Positions 43,633 to 52,763 of a stretch of DNA of 64,000 nt are shown here, piece after piece. The position numbers and the translations under genes are program-made. The notes under the pieces were generated by a model. The model was not told the origin of the DNA and did not search any database. It worked only from the letters and a program-made list of their open reading frames with translations. Location: assembly GCA_910587085.1 (NCBI GenBank), contig CAJUMC010000006.1, forward strand, positions 11,411 to 75,410, in the 5' to 3' direction. Source of the stretch: an uncultured Lachnospiraceae bacterium. GTDB lineage: Bacteria > Bacillota > Clostridia > Lachnospirales > Lachnospiraceae. The first letter of the stretch is position 1. The number at the start of each line of letters is the position of its first letter.

Positions 43633-43652
43633 TGCATTATTTTGCACCATTT
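43633..43652. promoter_or_regulatory. Operator-like site, upstream of the GH130_2 promoter
   Basis: TGCATTATTTTGCACCATTT, sharing 17 of 19 aligned positions with the sites near 43548 and 63251. More TGCAT half-sites follow up to 43676. Two sites around one promoter would allow looping. Confidence 0.5.
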
Positions 43653-43720
43653 ATGCATCATTTTGCATTACTGCATCAAATTCCCTTTTCACTGTTTTTT
43701 AACAAAACCGGCACCGCAAA

Positions 43721-43759
43721 GGGGGCTGCTGCAAATCGCAGTATTTTGCAGCAGCCCCC
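43721..43759 (-). terminator. Stem-loop terminator after the binding-protein gene
   Basis: Perfect 15-bp stem GGGGGCTGCTGCAAA / TTTGCAGCAGCCCCC with a 9-base loop, 60 bp past the stop codon of the solute-binding protein gene. A short TTT follows. It separates the transport genes from the GH130_2 block. Confidence 0.8.
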
Positions 43760-43818
43760 GAAGAATAATTTCTTCCGCCGCAGAGCGGCGTTCATACTAT
43801 TTTATCCGGACAACCGGG

Positions 43819-45303
43819 TCAGTTCAGATACAGATCAAGATAATCCTGCACAATCTGCTTATACTGCTCCGCAACCTGAGCGGCAGTCATAATCTGATCC
43901 ACGTACATGCCGACCATGCGCTGACCTGCCTCAAGTTCTTTGATCTTTGCCCAGAAATCGAACCACGGCATCGTCTGGCCCATCATCTTGATATACTCGA
44001 AGTTTCTCTCGGTCTCCACTTTATCTTCATGCCATTCTGTTTCGTCACGGTACTCCAGATCGCCGTTGTACCAGTTGGTGTACTCCTTCAGCACCTCGTA
44101 TACAAGCTCCGGTCTCTCAACGCCCAGCGGAATCATCATCCAGTTGCCCGATACGGCAATCTGGCTGTTTGTCTCCTGATTTCCGTGCGGTCCGATCGGC
44201 CACGGAACAATACCGATCTCAAAGCCGACGTCGGAGGAAAGACCAAAGTTATTCTGTACCCAGGTAGCTGTCGTCCAGAAGCCTACCGTTCCAGTTGTAT
44301 AAACGCTCGTGTTGATATCCCAGTCATCGCCGTTCCAAGGCTTCGCGGTCTTGTCGCCCTGATAGAGCTGGTACATGAAATCCAGCGCCTCAATCGTTGC
44401 CGGGGAACTCAGCTCCTCTGTCTTGCCGCCCGCAATATGCGCGCCGTTGGACATCAGAAGATTGTCAAGCATCGTGTTCCACCAGCCGCTGTAGCCCCAC
44501 TGGTCGATATTGTTGTCGCCGTCGGTATCCTTCGTCAGAATCCGGCAGTATTCGCGGAACTTTTCCCAGGTCCACTCGCCTCTGTCGTAGAGATCCTGCG
44601 GATTTTCCAGGTTCGCCTCATCGAGCATTGTCTTGTTAAATCCGAGCGGATACGCGCCGCAGTTAAGCGCATTGCCGGTGAACAGATAGGATTTTTCACT
44701 GCCCGGCGTCTGAAGATATTTAAATACGATCTGATCGGTAAAGATATCATCCGTCTTCGGAACAATATCCTCCAGCGCGGCAGCGTAGCCGTTCAGCACC
44801 GCCGGGATACCGAACTGGAGATCCACCTCATAGACATCGCAGTCCGGGGTACCGGACAGAATGGATGTGTTGATACTCTCCATAATACCGTCCCAGGTCA
44901 GATTGACATACTCGATTCTTACGTTGTATTTCTTCTCTACCCTGCGCACATTTTCCAGCTGCATCAAAGAAGTCTCCGGGTTGGTTACCTCCGGATTGTC
45001 ATAAATATCGTCATGCGTACTGTCATAATAGTGGTCGTACCAGGTACCGATCCGGATCGTTCTCGGCGTGGAGCCCTGATGCGGTTCCACCGCATTTACG
45101 GCAACCGGGTTTTCCGGATTATCGCCCTGCTGGTCATTATCTCCGTCCGGCTGCTTGTCGTCGCCGCCCGGCTGCGTTGCCTGCGTCGGAACCGGCGTAT
45201 TCTTGTTCTCCTCTTCTTCTTTTCCTCCGCACGCTGCCAGTGAAAGCACCATGGTACCCGCAAGGGCAAGAGACGCAGCTCTTCTCATCTTCTTATTCAA
45301 CAT
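43819..45303 (-). CDS. Sugar ABC transporter solute-binding lipoprotein
   Basis: A 494-residue family 1 extracellular solute-binding protein. Signal peptide with lipobox SLAAC (Cys25), then an acidic/Pro/Gln linker (about 27-70) and the binding fold. IEYVNLTWDGIMESINTSIL, GTPDCDVYEVDLQFGIPAVL, GAYPLGFNKTMLDEANLE and TGTVGFWTTATWVQNNF fit oligosaccharide-binding proteins. It is probably the mannooligosaccharide receptor for the permease pair at 47593-49492. The gene ends at a strong stem-loop. Confidence 0.88.
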   Translation of the reverse strand: MLNKKMRRAASLALAGTMVLSLAACGGKEEEENKNTPVPTQATQPGGDDKQPDGDNDQQGDNPENPVAVNAVEPHQGSTPRTIRIGTWYDHYYDSTHDDIYDNPEVTNPETSLMQLENVRRVEKKYNVRIEYVNLTWDGIMESINTSILSGTPDCDVYEVDLQFGIPAVLNGYAAALEDIVPKTDDIFTDQIVFKYLQTPGSEKSYLFTGNALNCGAYPLGFNKTMLDEANLENPQDLYDRGEWTWEKFREYCRILTKDTDGDNNIDQWGYSGWWNTMLDNLLMSNGAHIAGGKTEELSSPATIEALDFMYQLYQGDKTAKPWNGDDWDINTSVYTTGTVGFWTTATWVQNNFGLSSDVGFEIGIVPWPIGPHGNQETNSQIAVSGNWMMIPLGVERPELVYEVLKEYTNWYNGDLEYRDETEWHEDKVETERNFEYIKMMGQTMPWFDFWAKIKELEAGQRMVGMYVDQIMTAAQVAEQYKQIVQDYLDLYLN

Positions 45304-45396
45304 GCTTTTCCCTCCATAAATTTTTTTAAGCCCCGGACATGCCGCAGTCGGGCCGCGGTATGTCCGGAAATACAGTTCGAAGCCTCCGGTTAAATC

Positions 45397-47517
45397 TTAC
45401 TCGACAAGCGTTGCGATGCCGATGCCGTAAATCTCCCACGCCTCAGAGGACTCTGCCTGAAGCTGGGTGATCCACGAGAGATCGTCGGAGCCGAGCGCAG
45501 CGACAAGCTCCTCGTAAGTAATCTGCACGATGCAGTTTGTTCTGTCCACACGGCAGGTATTGACATAGCCGTTGCCCTCATCCACGCCGATCCGCTTCCA
45601 GCCGTACGGAGCATCTGCGCCGGCATTTACGACAAGCCAGTAGTTCGCGCCGTTGTCCTTGTAGTGGATGTTGATCACCTTGCCCGGTGCAAGCTGCGTA
45701 TAATCAAACGTGCCGCCGTCCGCCACGCGGTTTACGCCTGCCTGCGCCCAGCCGCTCTCTTTTACCGCAGTACCGTCGATCATTACCTCGTCCTTGTACT
45801 TGTACGGCTCCGGCGCATACTCGCCGATCGTCACGCTGTAGACCTCCCACTCCTCATTGGATTCGCAATGCAGATCCTGGAGCGTGGAGAAATCCTCCGT
45901 ACCGAGTGCCTCTACAATCTGCTCGTAGGTAATCTGAACCTGGGTGTTGTCGTCATTGAACTTACCGAGCGCCTTGCCGGCTGCTTCGTCATACGCGACT
46001 CTCTTCCAGCCGTACGGAGCGTCTGTGTCAGGGAGCGGATTAGCCACAAGCCACATGCTTCCCTGAGACTTGTAATTGATGGTGACAACACAGCCCGGCT
46101 TTAACAGGCTGACGTCAAATGTGCCGCCCGCATTCACGGTCTTCACGCCTGCCTGCGCCCAGCCGGCCGCCTTGGCAGCAAAGCCCTCGATCTCAACGTC
46201 GTTCTGAGTCGCCGGAAGCACCTTTTTCTCTTCACCGACCGTCACGGCCGAAACCGTAAGATCAAAGCCGTAATCTCCTACGCCAAGGAACTTCACATAC
46301 TTGAACCAGTCCTCGCCGAGATAGGATGCAACGGTATCGTAGCTGATCTGTGCAATCGTGTAGGAATTGTTCATCGGAAGATTGTAGATCTTGAACGACC
46401 AGGTCGGGCCATTGGAATCCGAGCCGACGCTCACCTCCGCAATATCCTTCTCCACAAGTGCCTCCCAGCCCGGCTGCGGAACCTCGGAATTCTCCACGGT
46501 CCAGGACTGACCGATCAGCTGCACCTTCCTCTGCCATTCCTCCGTTACCTTCGACAGGTCAAAGCTGAGATAGATGGTCATAATCTGGCCCGGCCCGAAG
46601 GTCTCCGGGTCCACATAGTGTGCATCCGCCTGCGCCGGATCGGTCGTAATACCGCTCGTCGGCCACCAGCTGCTGTTCGTTGTCTCCTCCATGCCGGCCA
46701 GCACAACCTCATTCTTGACCGGAGTAAGATTGCTCCAGTCCTTTTCGCCGAAACCGTCCGGCGCGTCAAACTCTGCCGCAGTGTTCAGAGCAAGCTCCTT
46801 GCCGTCCGCATCCTTCAGCACAATGTTGTCAATATACATCGTACAAGGCGAGCCGGCCTTCAGCTGAGCGTTGTCGGTCTCCTTCGTCAGGATAATGATG
46901 TTCTTGGCGCCGAGCTTGAAGCTCTCGTCATCAGCAAGATTGACCACGGCCCTCTTCGGATTTTTATTCTCCAGATATACGGACCACGGCGCGTTCTTCT
47001 CGGTATTCTCCTCGCCGATATAGTAGTAGCAGTAGCCGGACGCCGAATAAAAGCTTCCGGAATCATTAAAGACTCCCATGTCCAATTCGATGGAGCGCAC
47101 GCTTTCAATCGCATCTCCGGCAAGGCTGGAAATGTCAATTGCAACATACGGCACCTTGCCATCCGCAGGAACTGCCTGCAGCGCCTTGGAACCGTTGTAA
47201 TCGACAACCGAGAGTTCCACCTCGGTGCTGTTCGGCGTCGATTTCACATCGACAAAGCCGAAATTCCCGTCCTCAAAATCCACTACGTGGCCTGCCTGGT
47301 AAGACGGAAGCGGCGTCGGTTCCGGCGCCTTAGTCGGCTCCGGCGTCGGCTCGGCCTCTTTGGTCGGTTCCGGCGTCGGGTCGGCGTCCTTGGTCGGCTC
47401 CGCCTGCTTTGTCGGCTCCGGCGTCGGAGTGGTCTTCTCCCCTGCCTTCTCCCCGCAGCCTGCCGCCGCAAGCGCGAGGATCAGACCGAAGGACAACAAA
47501 ACTTTTTTCTTAAACAT
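45397..47517 (-). CDS. Surface lipoprotein with repeated carbohydrate-binding-like modules
   Basis: A 706-residue lipoprotein (lipobox ending at Cys21, AAAGC) with a Pro/Thr/Glu repeat linker (28-72). Four beta-rich modules follow. The first (75-240, VVDFEDGNFGF) and second (272-430, WWPTSGITTD) resemble mannan-binding CBM folds. The third (440-570) and fourth (576-706) are clear copies of each other, sharing GWAQAGV, GGTFD, PG.V..I.YK, WLV.N and APYGWKR. No catalytic motif was seen. Encoded between a binding-protein gene and two permease genes, it is plausibly a surface glycan-capture protein. Function is inferred. Confidence 0.75.
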   Translation of the reverse strand: MFKKKVLLSFGLILALAAAGCGEKAGEKTTPTPEPTKQAEPTKDADPTPEPTKEAEPTPEPTKAPEPTPLPSYQAGHVVDFEDGNFGFVDVKSTPNSTEVELSVVDYNGSKALQAVPADGKVPYVAIDISSLAGDAIESVRSIELDMGVFNDSGSFYSASGYCYYYIGEENTEKNAPWSVYLENKNPKRAVVNLADDESFKLGAKNIIILTKETDNAQLKAGSPCTMYIDNIVLKDADGKELALNTAAEFDAPDGFGEKDWSNLTPVKNEVVLAGMEETTNSSWWPTSGITTDPAQADAHYVDPETFGPGQIMTIYLSFDLSKVTEEWQRKVQLIGQSWTVENSEVPQPGWEALVEKDIAEVSVGSDSNGPTWSFKIYNLPMNNSYTIAQISYDTVASYLGEDWFKYVKFLGVGDYGFDLTVSAVTVGEEKKVLPATQNDVEIEGFAAKAAGWAQAGVKTVNAGGTFDVSLLKPGCVVTINYKSQGSMWLVANPLPDTDAPYGWKRVAYDEAAGKALGKFNDDNTQVQITYEQIVEALGTEDFSTLQDLHCESNEEWEVYSVTIGEYAPEPYKYKDEVMIDGTAVKESGWAQAGVNRVADGGTFDYTQLAPGKVINIHYKDNGANYWLVVNAGADAPYGWKRIGVDEGNGYVNTCRVDRTNCIVQITYEELVAALGSDDLSWITQLQAESSEAWEIYGIGIATLVE

Positions 47518-47592
47518 ACCTTTCCTCCTTAATCTTGTGAAATATATGCTATTTCCATTACAGCATTTCTGCGATAACAGAATTACTGCCGT

Positions 47593-48552
47593 TTACCCGA
47601 CAATACCGCTCCGCTCCACGCCCTCGATAAATCTCTTCTGCAGAAGCACATAGATCAGCATGACCGGCAGAATCATCAGAATAACACCCGCGTAGGTGTA
47701 AAGCTTTAAAATCGAAGGGTCAATGATCTTAAAGGAATTGGATATCGTATTTGTGAACGACGATATTTTCATGCTGATCAGCATATCCGCGTTCATCGTA
47801 AACATTCTCGCGTAGAAAGTATCATTGTACTGCCATACAAGCGAAAAAATCGACACGGTAATAACCGACGGCATGGCATTGACAAGCATAATGCGCGAAT
47901 AGGTATAGAACATTCCCGCGCCGTCCACAAATGCCGCCTCCTCGATCTCCTTCGGAAGCCCGCGGAAAAACTGGTTGAAGATATAGATATAAAGCCCCGA
48001 GCGGAGACCGCAGCCGAACAGGGTCATTAAAACCACCGGCCACGGCGTGGAGAGCAGGTTCAGCGGACCGAAGTTGCGGAAGGTCATGTACAGCGGAACC
48101 ATAATGGTGTTTACCGGAAGCACGATCATAATGACCACGCAACCGAACAGCACCTTTTTGAATGGAAAATTAAACCGCGCAAAACCATATCCGACCAGAG
48201 AACAGATTACCAGCTGGATCGCCATCAGCGACACATCGTAAATCAGAGAGGTGAGCAGCATTTTTCCATACTTGAGCACCTTGATCGACATCGTGTAGCG
48301 CTCGAGCGTCGGATTCGCCGGAAACAGATAAACCATCGGATTGTAACGGTCCGAATCCGAGAAAAAGGAACTGCTTATCATACCGATCAGCGGGCTCAAA
48401 ATCAGATAGCTGATTCCGATCAGAACCACCGCCTTGAAAAGGCCGAGAATAACCTTTTTGGATACCCTGGCAGCCTTTCGCCTGTCGTTCGCAAACTGCT
48501 TATCATCCCTTAAGTTCTGAAGCTTTGTCTTATATTTTTCTGCAAGCTGCAT
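47593..48552 (-). CDS. ABC sugar permease (MalG/CarB type)
   Basis: A 319-residue binding-protein-dependent permease with six hydrophobic helices. Start set at ATG 48550-48552 (GGAGGGAATAAC). The EAA loop reads IEEAAFVDGAGMFYTYSRI. A helix near the N-terminus (VILGLFKAVVLIGISYLIL) follows a charged cytoplasmic segment. It forms a heterodimer with the product encoded 16 bp upstream. No ATPase is encoded nearby, so a shared MsmX-like subunit is expected. Confidence 0.9.
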   Translation of the reverse strand: MQLAEKYKTKLQNLRDDKQFANDRRKAARVSKKVILGLFKAVVLIGISYLILSPLIGMISSSFFSDSDRYNPMVYLFPANPTLERYTMSIKVLKYGKMLLTSLIYDVSLMAIQLVICSLVGYGFARFNFPFKKVLFGCVVIMIVLPVNTIMVPLYMTFRNFGPLNLLSTPWPVVLMTLFGCGLRSGLYIYIFNQFFRGLPKEIEEAAFVDGAGMFYTYSRIMLVNAMPSVITVSIFSLVWQYNDTFYARMFTMNADMLISMKISSFTNTISNSFKIIDPSILKLYTYAGVILMILPVMLIYVLLQKRFIEGVERSGIVG

Positions 48553-48568
48553 GTTATTCCCTCCCTTC

Positions 48569-49492
48569 CTAGTTATAGTAGAACGTACGCTTCTGTATGA
48601 AGCCGCACACAATTCCAAGTATCAGGCACACAATCGTTGTCGTGATAAGACTCATCGCCGCGGAAAGTCCCCAGTTCTGCTGGCGGAACGCCGTTTCGTA
48701 GGCCATATCGACGATCTCGCTGTTGACAAACGAATCGACCACGGTATAAACGATGTTTGTGATAATATGCGGCATTACCATAGGGAAGGTAACCTTCCAG
48801 AAGGTCTCATAGCCCGTTGCGCCCTCGATTTTCGCCACTTCATAGAGGGAGGACGGAATTGACTGCAGCGCCGCGATAAAGATAACGATCTGTACGCCCG
48901 AGGCGGAAATAATATCGTTGATCCGGCTGACTGCCCCGACAATGTAGTCGAGCAGGGAATCCGGCAGCGCCAGCTCCTTGAACAGGCTGATGTAGTAATC
49001 CATGTTTACGCCGCTTTCAGCCGCGTCGGCCATCGCGCCGGACGTAGCCGAAAGCCCGCCCATCATCAGCTCGCGCACCGCGTCGATTGCGGAGGTGATC
49101 GCCTCCGAATTCATAATGACCGGCAGAAAGAAAATTGCGCGGATCAGCGTTCTTCCCGTAAATTTCTTGTTCAGCAGCATCGCCATGAACAAGCTGAAAA
49201 ATACAATCAGGGGAACGTCGATCAGAATATCCTGCAGCGAAGTCACGAGAGTCTGCGAGAAGCTCGCATGCTCGGTGAAGGCGTAGATAAAATTCTTGAT
49301 CCCCAGGAATTCCAGCTGATAGCCGCCGCTCGCCGTATTGACGGAAACGGTGCTGAGGCTGAACTGCACGGACATAATCAGGCTTCGCACATAAAAGACC
49401 AGAAAGCCGATCAGCCACGGAGATACGAAAAGCAGGCCGACGATGGAGCGCTTTGTCGCCAGGGTCATTTTTCTTTTTTTATTTTCGTTCAT
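48569..49492 (-). CDS. ABC sugar permease (MalF/LplB type)
   Basis: A 307-residue permease with the EAA loop YEVAKIEGATGYETFWKVTFP. LLFVSPWLIGFLVFYVRSLIMS is the first helix. An acidic extracellular loop around 150-190 (GAMADAAESGVNMD) is longer than usual and may face the binding protein. The start codon overlaps the stop of the DUF5696 gene by 4 bp, so these unrelated genes are translationally coupled. Confidence 0.9.
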   Translation of the reverse strand: MNENKKRKMTLATKRSIVGLLFVSPWLIGFLVFYVRSLIMSVQFSLSTVSVNTASGGYQLEFLGIKNFIYAFTEHASFSQTLVTSLQDILIDVPLIVFFSLFMAMLLNKKFTGRTLIRAIFFLPVIMNSEAITSAIDAVRELMMGGLSATSGAMADAAESGVNMDYYISLFKELALPDSLLDYIVGAVSRINDIISASGVQIVIFIAALQSIPSSLYEVAKIEGATGYETFWKVTFPMVMPHIITNIVYTVVDSFVNSEIVDMAYETAFRQQNWGLSAAMSLITTTIVCLILGIVCGFIQKRTFYYN

Positions 49493-52119
49493 TTCCCTGC
49501 CCCCCTAACCTGATAGCTTTTTGCCGCCAGCATCTCGCCGTCCGCGTCCGCCGCGCTGCTCTGACGGTTGACATAGATGATCACGCCGTTGTCGTAGGTT
49601 ATTTTCGCAACACCGGACGGAAGAAACTCATGCCTGGTCATTGCCGCCGAGCTCACCTGTCTCAGCACCGCGTTCACCTCTCCGTAAACGCTCTTCGCCA
49701 GCTCATCCCAGGAATAGAGCGTTCCGCTGCCGTCGACATCGCTGCGGTTTTTGTACGTTGTGCTGTACATGCTGTTCAAGCCCGTGTATTTCATCTCGCT
49801 TGAAGACTCCCAGGTAAAGGTGAAATGAGGAGCGGCCCCGTACTCGATCATGGTCAGGACGCTGTCCACCCGGTCAAAAGAATCATCCAGGTTGATGGCG
49901 CTGCCGGAATAGTCGATATAGCCGTGTACCACCATCTGATAGAACGGGATATCCTGATCGATAATGGCGAAATCGTTGCCCGAGGTCGGGATGTTGATCA
50001 GGTCGTTCATATAAGCCCACGAGTAGGCGTTTCCGCCGCTTCCCATCAGCGCCTTGCCGGTGCCGCCGAGCTTCTGAATCATTGCCTCGACGATATCGAG
50101 CGCCTCGTCGCGCACGATCACTTCCGTCCGCCGCTTATCCGAGGCCAGCATATCGGTCAGATCGCGCAGGGAAATGCCGGAAATATCGTATTTGTTAATC
50201 CTGTCCGAAAATTTGCTGACATACCGCACAAGGAATTTCGGCGAAATAATATTGTACAGAGTCTCGCGGTAGCCGAGTCCCGATGTCTGCTTCAGCGAAA
50301 TCGGATTGACCTGGCCGAACGAAACGGTATAGCCCGCGCCGTAATATCTTGAAGATTCCCTTGTATAGTCGTAGTTGTCTGCGATAAAGGAAAGCTTCTG
50401 GAACGCCACGTCGCCGTAAAGTCTTCCGCCGGCCGCCTCGATCTTATCCGTCAGCTTCTCAAGCTCCTTTTTGCTCCCGAGTTCCTTTACCAGCTTGATC
50501 TTGCTTGCTGCGTCGTGGTAATAGCCATCGTTGAACCATCCCTGATAATTGACTACCAGCCGGTGAACGCCGCCGGCGGCCAGATCATCTACAATCTTTT
50601 CCGCCTCCTCGTAGTCCGTCATCGGGAATACATCGAGATACTGCGAGCCGAGAAAATACGCCGTCTTCTTCACTCCGCCGATCAGATCCATATAGAACGG
50701 GATATCGGATGTCTGTGCAAGTCTTTTCAGCTTCCCCTCCGCCTCCAGCTTTTCTCTGTAATACCTTGCCATGCCGGAGTAGCCATCATGTTCCTTCGTC
50801 ATCATGCTGTAGCGGACAATAATATCCGAACCATAGATATTCTTCTCGATAATCGGAATATCGGCCTCGTTTCCGGTGGTGCCGAACATGGCCAGCGTAT
50901 CGGAACCGCGCAGGGTGAAGGTCGGATATACATAATTGTAGGAATTGACTTTCCCCGAGATGCTCGCCGTCACTGCGGCATGGCTCTCGCTTTTCTCGAT
51001 CACGGCAAGCATGCCGGTGCCGGTGTTGCGGTAGTACATTCCGAAAACCGGCATTCTCACCTGCTCCGTGTTCTCGCGCACCAGATACTCAGCCGCCACC
51101 GGATCGATGCCGTAGATAAACTGGTTGTACTCGCCTGCATCCGTCTTTCCATTGTTGAAATTGATAATGGAGCCTGCACCGTTCGGCACGACAATATAGC
51201 CGTCCTCATCCATGCCGGAAGCCCCGAAAAACCGCAGCAGCTGGATGCGGTACAGCATTCCGTCGCCGTGCTCCTGAATCTGCTCCACCGGAATGCGCAC
51301 CCGCAGACCGTCCTCCTGCAGCGTGTACTCCACAGGAATCACAAAGTTGGTCGGCACGGCGCCGTCCGCGCCGGCTTCCTCCATATCCGCACGGAAATCC
51401 TCCTCTGTATAGCCCGCATTCGCCATATGTTCATTCAACTTCCGCATCTGCGCCGGAGCCGTCTGCACGCTCTCCGGAAGCATCAGAAAGCCGTCAATAT
51501 CGGATTTCTCCGAAAAGCGGAACCGAACATACTTTGCGTCCTTTTCCGAAAGGTTCGCAAGGAAGCTTTCCAGACGCTCCGAGGTGATATAAATTGGGAC
51601 AATTCCCGTCTTGCTGCTCATATCGCCAATCGTATAGATCACGCGCACGCCGTCCGGAATGCTTTCCAGCGCAAACTGCCCGAGCGAAGTACAATACTCA
51701 AAGGAATTGTAAGTGGTGCTCTTCCGGTTTGCATTGTAAAAGTCAACGATCAGCTGGGACTTCAGATAAGCTTTGTTCGTCTTGCTCGCAAGCGCGTCCT
51801 GATCCGCATCCTCCGGATTGGAGTACACCACCGCGTCGGTGCGCCGGTCATAAACGGCGAATTCGGCAGTGGCTTTGTTGATATACAGCTCCAGCTGCCC
51901 GTTCTGCGCGGCAAGCTCCATTCCTTTTATCCTGCCGTCCCCGGCCAGCGGCTGGAACGGTGCGCCTTCCTCATAGGGTTCATTATCGCTCAGATAGTCC
52001 TGGTAGTCGCGGAACATACGGTAATGGATGGTCGTGTAGGCGAAATAGATCAGTGCAATAACTGCCACAGCGGACACGGCAGCGAGAATAATCTTTTTGA
52101 TAATACTCATTTTTTTCAT
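49489..52119 (-). CDS. DUF5696 membrane-anchored protein
   Basis: An 876-residue protein with one N-terminal anchor (about 9-28) and a large extracytoplasmic part. Residues 60-430 are beta-rich; about 470-790 resemble a TIM-barrel like those of glycoside hydrolases (GVHRLVVNYQGWFNDGYYHD, SGISLRDLTDML, GKALMGSGGNAYSWAYMND). The closing part (780-876) is again beta-rich. DUF5696 proteins recur beside sugar ABC transporters in Firmicutes and have no established activity. A hydrolase acting on bound glycan is possible, but catalytic residues cannot be assigned. It is coupled by 4-bp overlap to the downstream permease gene. Confidence 0.78.
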   Translation of the reverse strand: MKKMSIIKKIILAAVSAVAVIALIYFAYTTIHYRMFRDYQDYLSDNEPYEEGAPFQPLAGDGRIKGMELAAQNGQLELYINKATAEFAVYDRRTDAVVYSNPEDADQDALASKTNKAYLKSQLIVDFYNANRKSTTYNSFEYCTSLGQFALESIPDGVRVIYTIGDMSSKTGIVPIYITSERLESFLANLSEKDAKYVRFRFSEKSDIDGFLMLPESVQTAPAQMRKLNEHMANAGYTEEDFRADMEEAGADGAVPTNFVIPVEYTLQEDGLRVRIPVEQIQEHGDGMLYRIQLLRFFGASGMDEDGYIVVPNGAGSIINFNNGKTDAGEYNQFIYGIDPVAAEYLVRENTEQVRMPVFGMYYRNTGTGMLAVIEKSESHAAVTASISGKVNSYNYVYPTFTLRGSDTLAMFGTTGNEADIPIIEKNIYGSDIIVRYSMMTKEHDGYSGMARYYREKLEAEGKLKRLAQTSDIPFYMDLIGGVKKTAYFLGSQYLDVFPMTDYEEAEKIVDDLAAGGVHRLVVNYQGWFNDGYYHDAASKIKLVKELGSKKELEKLTDKIEAAGGRLYGDVAFQKLSFIADNYDYTRESSRYYGAGYTVSFGQVNPISLKQTSGLGYRETLYNIISPKFLVRYVSKFSDRINKYDISGISLRDLTDMLASDKRRTEVIVRDEALDIVEAMIQKLGGTGKALMGSGGNAYSWAYMNDLINIPTSGNDFAIIDQDIPFYQMVVHGYIDYSGSAINLDDSFDRVDSVLTMIEYGAAPHFTFTWESSSEMKYTGLNSMYSTTYKNRSDVDGSGTLYSWDELAKSVYGEVNAVLRQVSSAAMTRHEFLPSGVAKITYDNGVIIYVNRQSSAADADGEMLAAKSYQVRGAGK

Positions 52120-52130
52120 GCCGTACCCTC

Positions 52131-52763
52131 CTAACTGCGAAACAGCAATTCCGTGTAAATGCTGTAAATAAAGTTGTATACCTGATTTACGAGATCGGAA
52201 AGCATCATAACGATAAACACGATAATCAGCATTGCGACAACCGTCAGAATAATCGTCAGCAGAGTCTTTCCGAGACTGTAATTATGGATAATCATAATGC
52301 CCGCCAGCGCCAGCAGCACCGTCCACATGGTTCCGAGCGTAATGATAATGCTGTAGAAGCCCTCCTCATTCTGCGCCAGCACCTGCGATACGATGGTTGC
52401 GATTACATAGCTCGCCGTCATCGGCACCAGAGAATAGCCCAGAGTGGTCGCGATATCCTTCAGCCTTCCCTCGCCGTTCATCAGGCAGGTGATGGACCAG
52501 TTGCCCACACAGAACAGCAGATACAGCAGCAGCACGCCGCCCAGGTTGTTGAGGCTGTCGACCGTCCGCGGATCGGTATCATTGACGATAAAGCTCGCCA
52601 GCATCTTGTTCATCGAGAAAACGAAGCTGAACAGAATAACGGAAAGCACCGCGAGCGGCACGCTCCCGCGTCCCCTGTGGCGTATCTCATAGAAGCCGTC
52701 CATCGGATGCGTCAGCGTATAAAACAGATACTGAACCTTTGCCTTGGAAAAATACTTTCTCAT
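52131..52763 (-). CDS. Yip1-family membrane protein
   Basis: A 210-residue protein with five hydrophobic helices in the Yip1 arrangement (VPLAVLSVILFSFVFSM, GVLLLYLLFCVGNWSI, LGYSLVPMTASYVIATIV, TMWTVLLALAGIMII, TLLTIILTVVAMLIIVF). The central CLMNGEGRLKDIATTLGYSL segment is characteristic. Its start overlaps the NHL-repeat gene stop (ATGA), and the DUF5696 gene follows after 11 bp, so the three form a tight unit. The role in glycan transport or surface assembly is unknown. Confidence 0.75.
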   Translation of the reverse strand: MRKYFSKAKVQYLFYTLTHPMDGFYEIRHRGRGSVPLAVLSVILFSFVFSMNKMLASFIVNDTDPRTVDSLNNLGGVLLLYLLFCVGNWSITCLMNGEGRLKDIATTLGYSLVPMTASYVIATIVSQVLAQNEEGFYSIIITLGTMWTVLLALAGIMIIHNYSLGKTLLTIILTVVAMLIIVFIVMMLSDLVNQVYNFIYSIYTELLFRS

